Shown piece by piece: positions 6,036 to 12,479 of a stretch of 44,786 nt of DNA (positions are counted from its first letter, which is position 1; the number at the start of each line of letters is the position of its first letter). The DNA is from a virus. The position numbers and the translations under genes are program-made. The notes under the pieces were generated by a model. The model had not been told where the DNA came from, did no database searches, and worked only from the letters and a program-made list of their open reading frames with translations. The DNA is taken from IMG/VR virus record IMGVR_UViG_3300028556_000016, positions 1-44,786 of that record. One strand, 5' to 3'.

Positions 6036-6619
6036 ATTATTGGAATAAGATTATAATCACGCAGCGGCAAGCAAAATACCCCGCCGAGACATTCGTGCGG
6101 TTTGTGGCGCGAAACTATTATGGCGAGCCCGACAGAAGCAAAGTTCACTTCCTCGATCTTGGGTGCGGGGCAGGGGCTAATTCATGGTTCCTGGCGCGCG
6201 AGGGTTTCAGGGTGACTGCGCTTGATGGATCAGAGGGCGCACTCGCGTCGCTCAAGCACAGGTTTCACGTGGAACAATTCAACGCCGATGTCCATTACGC
6301 GCATTCGGATATTTGCGAATGGCTGTATCCGGTTTCAAAATTCAACTGTGTTCTCGATCATAACACGCTCTGCCATGTCGAGAAGCCGCCAATGGACAAG
6401 ATTTATGGCTCGCTCATTAGTGGCGGCAAGTTCTTTTCCGTGGCACCAGCCGAAGATACCTGGAAGGGAACGCTAATCAATAAAGGTTTCTGCCGAACGC
6501 TGATGCGCGGCGAGATCAAGCGTCTCTATCGGCCATTCGAGGATATTAAAATCCGCAAGCAAACATATCCAGACAATCAATTCACCATCGCATCGTGGGT
6601 GATTGAGGCCACGAAATGA
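6032..6619 (+). CDS. Class I SAM-dependent methyltransferase
   Basis: A 195-residue protein with a Rossmann methyltransferase core: motif I VHFLDLGCGAGANSWFLA near residues 38-55, the acidic end of strand 2 (VTALDGS), HSDICEW for the adenine-binding turn, and VLDHNTLCHVEKPPMD then LISGGKFFSVAP for motifs IV-VI. It lacks NPPY-type DNA-methylase motifs, so a small molecule, sugar or nucleotide-sugar acceptor is more likely. Start chosen at 6032 for the ATGA overlap. It is the first enzyme of a coupled run including a WbqC-like protein, an aminotransferase and a cytidylyltransferase. Confidence 0.8.
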   Translation: MNYWNKIIITQRQAKYPAETFVRFVARNYYGEPDRSKVHFLDLGCGAGANSWFLAREGFRVTALDGSEGALASLKHRFHVEQFNADVHYAHSDICEWLYPVSKFNCVLDHNTLCHVEKPPMDKIYGSLISGGKFFSVAPAEDTWKGTLINKGFCRTLMRGEIKRLYRPFEDIKIRKQTYPDNQFTIASWVIEATK

Positions 6620-6693
6620 CAGAAGTCGATTTCCTGCGCGCAATGCTTGTCGTAGCCGGGGTAATAATCATCATTTATGGATTTTTGAAATGA
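6616..6693 (+). CDS. Small membrane peptide (25 residues)
   Basis: MTEVDFLRAMLVVAGVIIII followed by YGFLK, a single hydrophobic helix with a short acidic N-terminus and a Lys at the end. The start overlaps the methyltransferase stop (ATGA) and the stop overlaps the ATG of the WbqC reading frame (ATGA at 6690-6693). The stop is immediately followed by the tRNA. Small coupled membrane peptides may anchor neighbouring enzymes; that role is a guess. Confidence 0.6.
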   Translation: MTEVDFLRAMLVVAGVIIIIYGFLK

Positions 6694-7454
6694 GCCGGGA
6701 TAGCTCAACGGCAGAGCGTCGCGATCGTAACGCGAAGGTAGTCAGGTTCAATTCCAGACTCCCGGCACCAATTCTTTCTGGGCATGCTCCGGTGTATCTG
6801 CCGGGCATTCTGTTCTTTAACAAGGTTGCGCTTTCGTCGGCTTTTATGTTTGTGGGGCACTGTCAATACAGCCAGAAGAGCTGGCAAACACGCAACCGAA
6901 TCCGGCAGGGCGATAAATCAATCATGCTCTCGGTGCCGGTGCAGAAGGACTTCGGGCAAAGCGTAAACGATACCCAGATCATTGAGGGCAACTGGCGCAA
7001 GAAGCATCTACGCTCGATCCAGCAAGCCTATTACCGCAGCCCATATTTCGACTGGTATTACCCGCATCTAGAACAACTCATCGCCCATCCGTTCAAATAT
7101 CTTGGCGAGATGAACATGGCGATCATCGTAACAATGCTCGACTGGCTGGAAATAGAAACAACAATTCTCGACAGTTCCGACTACCCGATCGAGGGTCACA
7201 AGACCGATATGTTGCTGAGTATGTGCGAGTGCGCGCGCTACGACCATTATCTATCGAACGAAGGGGCGCGGGCTTATGTCGATGAATACCGCATGAAGGA
7301 TTACGAAGTCACGCACCATTGGCAAATCTTTGAACATCCCCAGTATGAGCAGGGGCATCGCGACTTCATCCCAAATCTTTCAGCCATCGACTTGCTATTC
7401 AACGAAGGGCCAAGGGCGGCGAATATTGTGAGGTCATGTGGCCACATCGCTTGA
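6690..7454 (+). CDS. WbqC-like protein
   Basis: From residue 28 the protein matches the WbqC family (PF08889): ILSGHAPVYLPGILFFNKVA, then FVGHCQYSQKSWQTRNRI and SVPVQ, and later HLEQL..HPFKYLGEMNMAII. WbqC proteins occur in O-antigen and other polysaccharide clusters, often beside aminotransferases, and are suspected acyl- or glycosyl-transfer enzymes. The start is uncertain. The ATG at 6690 overlaps the previous stop, but the first 27 codons are then the tRNA sequence. Homology begins at codon ATT 6771, the base after the tRNA CCA; GTG 6792 is the first conventional internal start and would remove conserved residues. It overlaps the aminotransferase by 17 bases. Confidence 0.75.
   Translation: MSRDSSTAERRDRNAKVVRFNSRLPAPILSGHAPVYLPGILFFNKVALSSAFMFVGHCQYSQKSWQTRNRIRQGDKSIMLSVPVQKDFGQSVNDTQIIEGNWRKKHLRSIQQAYYRSPYFDWYYPHLEQLIAHPFKYLGEMNMAIIVTMLDWLEIETTILDSSDYPIEGHKTDMLLSMCECARYDHYLSNEGARAYVDEYRMKDYEVTHHWQIFEHPQYEQGHRDFIPNLSAIDLLFNEGPRAANIVRSCGHIA
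6694..6770 (+). tRNA. tRNA-Thr (anticodon CGT)
   Basis: A 77-base cloverleaf. Acceptor GCCGGGA (6694-6700) pairs perfectly with TCCCGGC (6760-6766), followed by A and encoded CCA (6768-6770). D arm: GCTC (6703-6706) / GAGC (6714-6717) with GG in the loop. Anticodon stem TCGCG / CGCGA, loop ATCGTAA (6724-6730), anticodon CGT at 6726-6728. T loop TTCAATT (6747-6753). The T stem is odd: six positions with an internal A-A mismatch (6744/6756), one base longer than normal. Encoded CCA and perfect acceptor and anticodon stems argue for a working tRNA. Confidence 0.85.
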
Positions 7455-8139
7455 AGAATTGATGCAATACGAGCACTCCATCGGCTTCCCAAGGGCCAGG
7501 GACGCGCTCGCTGCATGGTGCGAGATAACGGGCGAGAAGATCAGCATTCCAACGAATTGCTGCCCGGCGCTATTGCCATTCGCAAAGGAGCTTGTGCCGA
7601 TCGATCCAGAGACGGGATTAGCTCCCGTGCCAGTCCAGCTCTACGGCTATCGCCAGATATTCCCCGGAGCAAAGCTTGAGATCGACCCGCTGATGACTGG
7701 GCTCATGGGCTCGCCATTTGCTGAGTCAACCATCGTAAGCTTCGGCTACGCCAAGACGATCGACATTGGTGGAGGCGGCGCAATCCTGACCAATGATAAA
7801 TCCTTGGCAGATGAATTGATGAAACGGGGAGTATTTCCCCCAATTCTAATTGACCCATTGGCTGATGCGCTCGGGCGCATTCACTCCATCATCATGGAGA
7901 AGAAAAAACAATACGAGGAAGTCGAGAATGAATTTGCGCCATTTTTAGTGCGATTGCCTGAAAGGCCAGCCGTGCCTTGGAGATTTGTATCCACGATATC
8001 CGAACAGCCAACCAACGAGATTAAAAGTACTTTCGTGCGACGTGGATTGAAATTCAGCCGCAATTATCCACCGCTTCCAGGCGTGACGGACCCCGGCGCA
8101 ATCGAATGGGGTAAGAAGGTCATCAACATATGGAAATAG
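7438..8139 (+). CDS. Miniature DegT/DnrJ/EryC1-type PLP aminotransferase
   Basis: A 233-residue protein, against roughly 370-400 for the family. It keeps the key landmarks in compressed form: FPRARDAL (substrate-site helix), ISIPTNCCPAL (the VIVPS...T strand), LVPIDPETG (the PVFVD strand), then SFGYAKTIDIGGGGAILTND with the PLP-forming Lys106, and a C-terminal part with RRGLKFSRNYPPLP. Family enzymes transaminate keto-sugar nucleotides. Deletions lie mainly between the cofactor strands, so activity is uncertain. Start is GTG 7438, overlapping the WbqC-like gene by 17 bases; stop overlaps the next ATG. Confidence 0.75.
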   Translation: MATSLEELMQYEHSIGFPRARDALAAWCEITGEKISIPTNCCPALLPFAKELVPIDPETGLAPVPVQLYGYRQIFPGAKLEIDPLMTGLMGSPFAESTIVSFGYAKTIDIGGGGAILTNDKSLADELMKRGVFPPILIDPLADALGRIHSIIMEKKKQYEEVENEFAPFLVRLPERPAVPWRFVSTISEQPTNEIKSTFVRRGLKFSRNYPPLPGVTDPGAIEWGKKVINIWK

Positions 8140-8327
8140 ACGAACTCGACGACATCATGAACCAGATCGAAGCTCAGCGCGTTCGCAACAATCACTATTT
8201 CATGAAGATGTGGCGCATGGTTTTCGAATGTCCCCATTGCCAGACGAATGCCCGCGAATTCCAGAAAGAAATCCGTCAAGGCGACCTGCGCATATCCGAA
8301 CTCAATTCAAGGCTAGCAAGCACATGA
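8130..8327 (+). CDS. Small CxxC protein (65 residues)
   Basis: MEIDELDDIMNQIEAQRVRN begins an acidic-helical protein, with a single FECPHCQTNAREF zinc-knuckle-like motif and a coiled-coil tail. It overlaps the aminotransferase by ten bases and the cytidylyltransferase by four. With one CxxC it could bind metal only as a dimer. Possibly an accessory subunit of the cassette; no family recognised. Confidence 0.6.
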   Translation: MEIDELDDIMNQIEAQRVRNNHYFMKMWRMVFECPHCQTNAREFQKEIRQGDLRISELNSRLAST

Positions 8328-9070
8328 GCCGAATTGGTTGCATAATCCAGGCGCGCATGGGCTCGGAACGTCTCCCCGGCAAGGTGATGATGGATCTGGA
8401 TGGCGAGCCCGTCCTCGCCCATGTATTCCGCCGCATGAAAACAGTCGGGCTCGATGTGGTGTGCGGGGCATTCCCGGATGAACCAGCATCGGCACCGCTT
8501 ATCGAACTCGCCAAGGCCCACAAGGCCGGTGTCTATCTGGGCGATGAAAAGGACGTTCTCAATCGCTATTACGAAGCGGCAAAGCATTTCGATCTTGATG
8601 CCGTGATGCGCGTGACGGGAGACTGCCCGCTCATAGACCCGGTAGTATGCGCCAAGGTCTTGGCGGCTTATGAAACCGGCCTATTCGATTTCGTGGCCAA
8701 TGATGTCTATGCGAGCTACCCAATCGGGCTGGGCTGTGAGGTGTTCGGCTTTGGACTTCTCGAACGGGCCGCCAATCATTGCGGCGACCCCTACGGCCGT
8801 GAGCATGTCTCCCACTGGATGAAACACCTTAGGGGTTATTCAACGTGGAATTTAGGCTGTCCCATCAACTACATAGGCGGCCTAAAGCTGGCAATTGATA
8901 CTCAATTCGACCTCGATTACGTGCGCGCCATCATGGCCCAGAAGCCGGAGGATTACACACTCGCCTCAACACTGGCAGCGCGTGAGCGGGCTGAGGCCGC
9001 TGGTACTCTCCCTCAGGCCCCAAGCTGGAATCAAACAAGTCGAGGAACTGAAGAAAGTCGGGTCGCGTAG
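8324..9070 (+). CDS. SpsF/NeuA-type cytidylyltransferase
   Basis: A 248-residue protein of the acylneuraminate/KDO cytidylyltransferase family, SpsF-like branch. The N-terminal nucleotide-binding signature is IIQARMGSERLPGKVM (residues 7-22), followed by PVLAHVFRRMK, DEKDVLNRYYEAAK and the metal-site motif RVTGDCPLIDP. The length suits the SpsF group. Such enzymes make CMP-activated sugars for surface glycans. The start at 8324 overlaps the previous stop by four bases and gives exactly the conserved N-terminus. Last gene of the 6032-9070 cassette. Confidence 0.88.
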   Translation: MSRIGCIIQARMGSERLPGKVMMDLDGEPVLAHVFRRMKTVGLDVVCGAFPDEPASAPLIELAKAHKAGVYLGDEKDVLNRYYEAAKHFDLDAVMRVTGDCPLIDPVVCAKVLAAYETGLFDFVANDVYASYPIGLGCEVFGFGLLERAANHCGDPYGREHVSHWMKHLRGYSTWNLGCPINYIGGLKLAIDTQFDLDYVRAIMAQKPEDYTLASTLAARERAEAAGTLPQAPSWNQTSRGTEESRVA

Positions 9071-9085
9071 TATTGACTTTCATTG

Positions 9086-9283
9086 GTGAAATGTCCGAAA
9101 TGCCATTGTCGCTTCTCGCGACCAAATCCAAACAATTTAAATTCGCGCAGCGCGAGGCCGTCCACTCCAATCCCACTGGGAAGGCTAGTGGCCCTGACGA
9201 GGATAACCCGAGCAGATCGGGATAAGGCCGAACTTTTCAAGGTTACAAAATGCCAAGCAAGAGCCCGGCCCAAGCACGGCTGA
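9086..9283 (+). CDS. Small CPKCHCRF protein (65 residues)
   Basis: Starts VKCPKCHCRFSRPNPN (GTG 9086; an in-frame TTG lies at 9083) and has three closely spaced cysteines like a minimal zinc ribbon, followed by a basic Pro/Arg-rich part. The last 34 bases overlap the next gene. It resembles small zinc-finger genes before phage packaging modules, but support is modest. Confidence 0.45.
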   Translation: MKCPKCHCRFSRPNPNNLNSRSARPSTPIPLGRLVALTRITRADRDKAELFKVTKCQARARPKHG

Positions 9284-9423
9284 TGGCCGCTGCTGCCCAT
9301 ACGAAGGGCGGATATGGCGGCGTTCCTCAATCGGTCGGTAAAGAGTTCAATCAGGCCGACAAGGGCTCAGGCATTCTCTCGCGCGCCATGAAAATCAAGA
9401 AGCCGAAGAAAATCAAAATCTAA
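9250..9423 (+). CDS. Conserved small podovirus protein, MPSKSPAQ type (57 residues)
   Basis: MPSKSPAQARLMAAAAHTKG..., then GVPQSVGKEFNQADKGSGI and a Lys-rich end. The pattern (S/K)SPAQ-RLM...A-....G-PQSVGKEF is widespread in small genes near terminase genes of podoviruses and prophages. Function unknown; possibly a minor virion or packaging factor. Its stop overlaps the next start (TAATG). Confidence 0.7.
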   Translation: MPSKSPAQARLMAAAAHTKGGYGGVPQSVGKEFNQADKGSGILSRAMKIKKPKKIKI

Positions 9424-9536
9424 TGCCCGGCCCATGCGCCATCATCATCATTGAACCGGCAGCAATCTTTTTATTCCTTGGTCTAGGCTTCGTTCTCGTA
9501 GTCCTTCAATGGCTATTAAATTCGAGAAGGACGTAA
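9423..9536 (+). CDS. Small membrane protein (37 residues)
   Basis: MPGPCAIIIIEPAAIFLFLG and a further hydrophobic run ending in NSRRT: one membrane helix with a basic C-terminus (positive-inside suggests C-in). The start overlaps the preceding stop by one base. Function unknown. Confidence 0.55.
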   Translation: MPGPCAIIIIEPAAIFLFLGLGFVLVVLQWLLNSRRT

Positions 9537-9537
9537 T

Positions 9538-9813
9538 GTGTTCATCACTAAATGGAAATTCGACCGCGCCATCACGGCGCTTCACTCACACATCAACATA
9601 TCGGATAGAACCCTCATGGCAGCGATCGACGATCTGAAGGCCGAAGTCTCGACAGTCGCATCTGACGTATTGGCGGCAATTGCCAAATTTACGAGTTCAT
9701 TACCCCCCTCACAGGATCCCGCAATTGCACAGGCAACAGCTGACCTCAAAGCAGCGGTCAAGCCATTGGAAGATTTCGTAAATCCGCCTGTCGTCACACC
9801 TCCGAGCACCTAA
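9538..9813 (+). CDS. Hypothetical helical protein (91 residues)
   Basis: Start GTG 9538. Residues about 20-75 form an amphipathic helix or coiled coil (DRTLMAAIDDLKAEVSTVAS, then a TADLKAAVKPLEDFV repeat-like stretch); the tail is Pro/Thr rich. The DLKAxV pattern suggests a small trimeric or dimeric coiled coil. It lies just before the putative small terminase; no family recognised. Confidence 0.55.
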   Translation: MFITKWKFDRAITALHSHINISDRTLMAAIDDLKAEVSTVASDVLAAIAKFTSSLPPSQDPAIAQATADLKAAVKPLEDFVNPPVVTPPST

Positions 9814-9833
9814 CTGGTAACAAGGCTAAAACA

Positions 9834-10196
9834 GTGAGCGATAATCCGTCTCCATCCCCCCCGCATAGCGGCCGATGGAAACCAGGACAATCCGGCAATC
9901 CGTCAGGCAGGCCCAAATCAAAGCCGTTCAAGGAAGCGCTGCAAGCCGTTATCGAACGTGTAGGGCTTGATGGCGCTGCTGCTGCATTAGTCGCAAGGGC
10001 CAATACCGGCGATGTCGCAGCCATTAAAGAAATAGGCGACAGGCTGGACGGCAAGGTCCCGCAATCAATCGGCGGCTCTGACGAACTTCCCCCCATCCAG
10101 GGATTTGCATGGATCGACCCTATATCGAATATCACGACCTCAGGGACACAAAAGACAGGCGAGGATGCTGGCTCGAAATCACCGAGCACAGATTGA
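9834..10196 (+). CDS. DUF5681-type protein, putative small terminase subunit
   Basis: A 120-residue protein starting at GTG 9834. RWKPGQSGNPSGRPKSKPFKEAL (residues 14-36) is the DUF5681 signature, found in phage proteins next to large terminases and often annotated as the small subunit or a terminase-associated DNA-binding protein. The middle (ALVARANTGDVAAIKEIGDRLDGK) is helical. Position, two genes before the large terminase, supports a role in recognising the packaging site. Confidence 0.7.
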   Translation: MSDNPSPSPPHSGRWKPGQSGNPSGRPKSKPFKEALQAVIERVGLDGAAAALVARANTGDVAAIKEIGDRLDGKVPQSIGGSDELPPIQGFAWIDPISNITTSGTQKTGEDAGSKSPSTD

Positions 10197-10271
10197 TTAG
10201 TGGCGCGGTACTTCGCAGCTGTTCTTATTGGTCATCATCCAAGGCAACGGGAATAGATCTTCCGATCGAAC

Positions 10272-10658
10272 ATGGCGCGCCGCTCTTACGAGAACGTCAC
10301 CAATCTGGATCGGCTGATTGAAGCCCACCCGGACAACGCCAAAGTAACTCTCGGTTCCACGCAAGTCACGATCGAATGGGACGAACTACAAGCCGGCATC
10401 AACTACAGCCTTGCAATCACTGACGCGGTAGCAAAGATCAACGCCATGGGTAAACTGCATCTAACGGCACAGCGCATCAAAGACGCCAGAGCAAAGCTCG
10501 ATGCCGAGGCCGACAAGATCAATGCGCGGCTCGACGACCTCGACAAGAAGGCCCCGGCAGCATTTGCCAATGCCAATTCAGTCGTCGATAGCCAGCACGC
10601 AGACGTTGATGGCATGGACGCCGAGATAAGGCAATTATCCAATCTGGGCGATGCTTGA
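10272..10658 (+). CDS. Hypothetical coiled-coil protein before the large terminase (128 residues)
   Basis: N-terminal region MARRSYENVTNLDRLIEAHP is globular-looking; residues about 60-125 are a long charged helix (RIKDARAKLDAEADKINARLDDLDKKA). It lies between the putative small terminase and the large terminase and could be an alternative small subunit or a packaging co-factor; no direct evidence. Confidence 0.6.
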   Translation: MARRSYENVTNLDRLIEAHPDNAKVTLGSTQVTIEWDELQAGINYSLAITDAVAKINAMGKLHLTAQRIKDARAKLDAEADKINARLDDLDKKAPAAFANANSVVDSQHADVDGMDAEIRQLSNLGDA

Positions 10659-10848
10659 GCTTTATCTAGCGCTCAATCTTCTAATTCAATCACATCTGAC
10701 AGCGACGTTCCCCGAGCGATTTGGCGAGTGGTGCCAATTCGACGGCCCGCGCTGCTACTGGACGGATTATAGTGGAGCAGGAAATCCCAGACGATGGCAT
10801 TATCCGAATCCAGTACCAGCCCCGTCCGCAGTTCATACCATTTCATAA
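10651..10848 (+). CDS. Doubtful small ORF overlapping the terminase start (65 residues)
   Basis: MLELYLALNLLIQSHLTATF..., overlapping the preceding stop by eight bases. The first 40 residues look protein-like, but the last 77 bases overlap the terminase gene in another frame. If real it is a small packaging-region protein; it may only reflect the leader of the terminase gene. Confidence 0.35.
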   Translation: MLELYLALNLLIQSHLTATFPERFGEWCQFDGPRCYWTDYSGAGNPRRWHYPNPVPAPSAVHTIS

Positions 10849-12118
10849 TCGACAACAGCGTTTCGCCTGCATTGTTGCGCATCGTCGCGCTGGAAAAACC
10901 GTCGCCTGCATCCATGACTTGCAGCGTGCGGCTATACGATGCGAACTCGAAAGACCGCGCTTCGCCTATATGGCGCCAACTTACTCTCAGGCAAAAGCTG
11001 TTGCGTTTGACTACCTTAGGGACGCTGCTAGTCCTATCTTTCCTTATGGCGCTTCGGTCAACACTTCCGAACTGAGGGTCGATTACCCGAATGGCTCACA
11101 AGTCAGACTGTTCGGGGCTGATAATTACGACGCCCTGCGCGGTCTGCGACTCGACGGGGTGGTGCTGGATGAATTCGCAGATTTTGACCCTCGCGCTTGG
11201 CCAGAAGTCATACGACCAGCTCTCAGTGACCGACGCGGGACAGCGGTATTTATCGGGACGCCCAAAGGGCATAACGCTTTCTATGACCTCTGGGAGAAAG
11301 CGAAAGCCGCTCCCGAGTGGTTTACGCTAGATATCAAGGCATCGCAGACCGTTCCGCTCAACGATCTCGTGCCCGAAGCCGAAGCAATTCGACAGGGGCT
11401 ATTGACATCAAGCGAACTTGAATCCGCCCGGCGCACGATGTCGGAGGAAGAATATGCCCAGGAATATGAAACCTCATTCGAGGCGGCAATCAAGGGTGCC
11501 TTCTACGGCAAGCAGATGGCGGAGGCCGAGCGCACGGGGCGCATTCGTTCGCTGCCATTTGATCCCGCTCTACAGGTCTATACCGCGTGGGATATAGGCG
11601 GGGACCACGATGCAACGGCTATTTGGTTCTGCCAGCAATCCCATAAAGAAATCTATCTTATCGACTATTACGAGGCTGTGGGGGCCGATAGCGCACCACA
11701 TGCAAAGGCCGTTCTCGAAAAGCCCTATTCCTATGCCTTACACTTCCTACCGCACGATGCTGGGCCGCGACGGATTGGTTCGGACAAGAGCTACCAGGAT
11801 TTTCTTGAAGGGCACGGCCTTAGAAATACGAAGCTATTGCCACAGCCCCGAGATGTCCAGGTTGGAATCAATGCGGCGCGTCTTGCGCTCCCGCGCTGCT
11901 ATTTCGACAAGGACAAATGCGCGCTCGGTATCGAAGTCCTGAAGATGTTCCGCTCCGGTTATGACGAGAAGAACCGCATTCTCAAGAGCGGCTATATTCA
12001 CGACTGGGCGAGCCACGGCGCGAGAGCATTCGATTATCTGATTACCGGCCTTGAGAGCCACGTTACCAAGACTAACTTCAGCCGCAAGATACTTTACCCG
12101 AGGCTCGGAGTCGCTTGA
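10772..12118 (+). CDS. terL: Terminase large subunit
   Basis: A 448-residue packaging motor. Walker A is AHRRAGKT (residues 36-43), Walker B is GVVLDE (129-134), and the RNase H-like nuclease domain begins YTAWDIGGDHDATAIWF with the metal-binding Asp274. The size matches short terminases of podoviruses. GTG 10772 is preferred because it follows a GGACGG stretch and homology begins soon after (QYQPRPQF); an in-frame TTG at 10721 would add 17 residues. The protein cuts concatemeric DNA and pumps it through the portal. Confidence 0.93.
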   Translation: MEQEIPDDGIIRIQYQPRPQFIPFHNRQQRFACIVAHRRAGKTVACIHDLQRAAIRCELERPRFAYMAPTYSQAKAVAFDYLRDAASPIFPYGASVNTSELRVDYPNGSQVRLFGADNYDALRGLRLDGVVLDEFADFDPRAWPEVIRPALSDRRGTAVFIGTPKGHNAFYDLWEKAKAAPEWFTLDIKASQTVPLNDLVPEAEAIRQGLLTSSELESARRTMSEEEYAQEYETSFEAAIKGAFYGKQMAEAERTGRIRSLPFDPALQVYTAWDIGGDHDATAIWFCQQSHKEIYLIDYYEAVGADSAPHAKAVLEKPYSYALHFLPHDAGPRRIGSDKSYQDFLEGHGLRNTKLLPQPRDVQVGINAARLALPRCYFDKDKCALGIEVLKMFRSGYDEKNRILKSGYIHDWASHGARAFDYLITGLESHVTKTNFSRKILYPRLGVA

Positions 12119-12348
12119 ACCTTTACGAATTCCTGGACCTCTATAGCGGCTATCCACTTGAGGACAATATGACCACTCGCAAGCGAAGCGACGACAACGG
12201 CCATGTACGCGGGCAGGGCACCTATTCCGCCAGCAAGCCGACACTCGATCGTCGGACCTACGACCTGAAGAAAATCACTGTCGAGCGCATCATCATGGAA
12301 AATGGCGATCGCAAAGCTGGCCTGTCTGCGAAACTAGACAAGAAATGA
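12115..12348 (+). CDS. Hypothetical protein between terminase and portal (77 residues)
   Basis: Start TTG 12115 overlaps the terminase stop by four bases; an ATG at 12169 (MTTRKRSDDNGHVRGQGTYS) is an alternative with less overlap. The protein is polar and basic with no recognisable domain. It could contact DNA or the motor but nothing shows it. Confidence 0.55.
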   Translation: MNLYEFLDLYSGYPLEDNMTTRKRSDDNGHVRGQGTYSASKPTLDRRTYDLKKITVERIIMENGDRKAGLSAKLDKK

Positions 12349-12479
12349 AGCTCTGGCGCAATCGCCGCACCATCATTTTCAATCTGCGGCGCTGGTATTT
12401 CTATAAAACCATTGAAGTGGCTGGTCCGGGCGGTGCAACACCGCGCGCGGGCATTCGTTTCAGACTGGAATTCCGATAA
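12345..12479 (+). CDS. Hypothetical basic protein (44 residues)
   Basis: MKLWRNRRTIIFNLRRWYFY..., strongly basic and aromatic. The start overlaps the preceding stop by four bases (ATGA) and the stop is directly followed by the portal ATG at 12480, so it exactly fills the gap. Function unknown. Confidence 0.55.
   Translation: MKLWRNRRTIIFNLRRWYFYKTIEVAGPGGATPRAGIRFRLEFR

Noticed and set aside
10109-10321. 70-codon plus-strand frame between the putative small terminase and the next gene
   Set aside because: Overlaps both neighbours heavily; only about 75 bases are unique and the product looks like a shifted frame.
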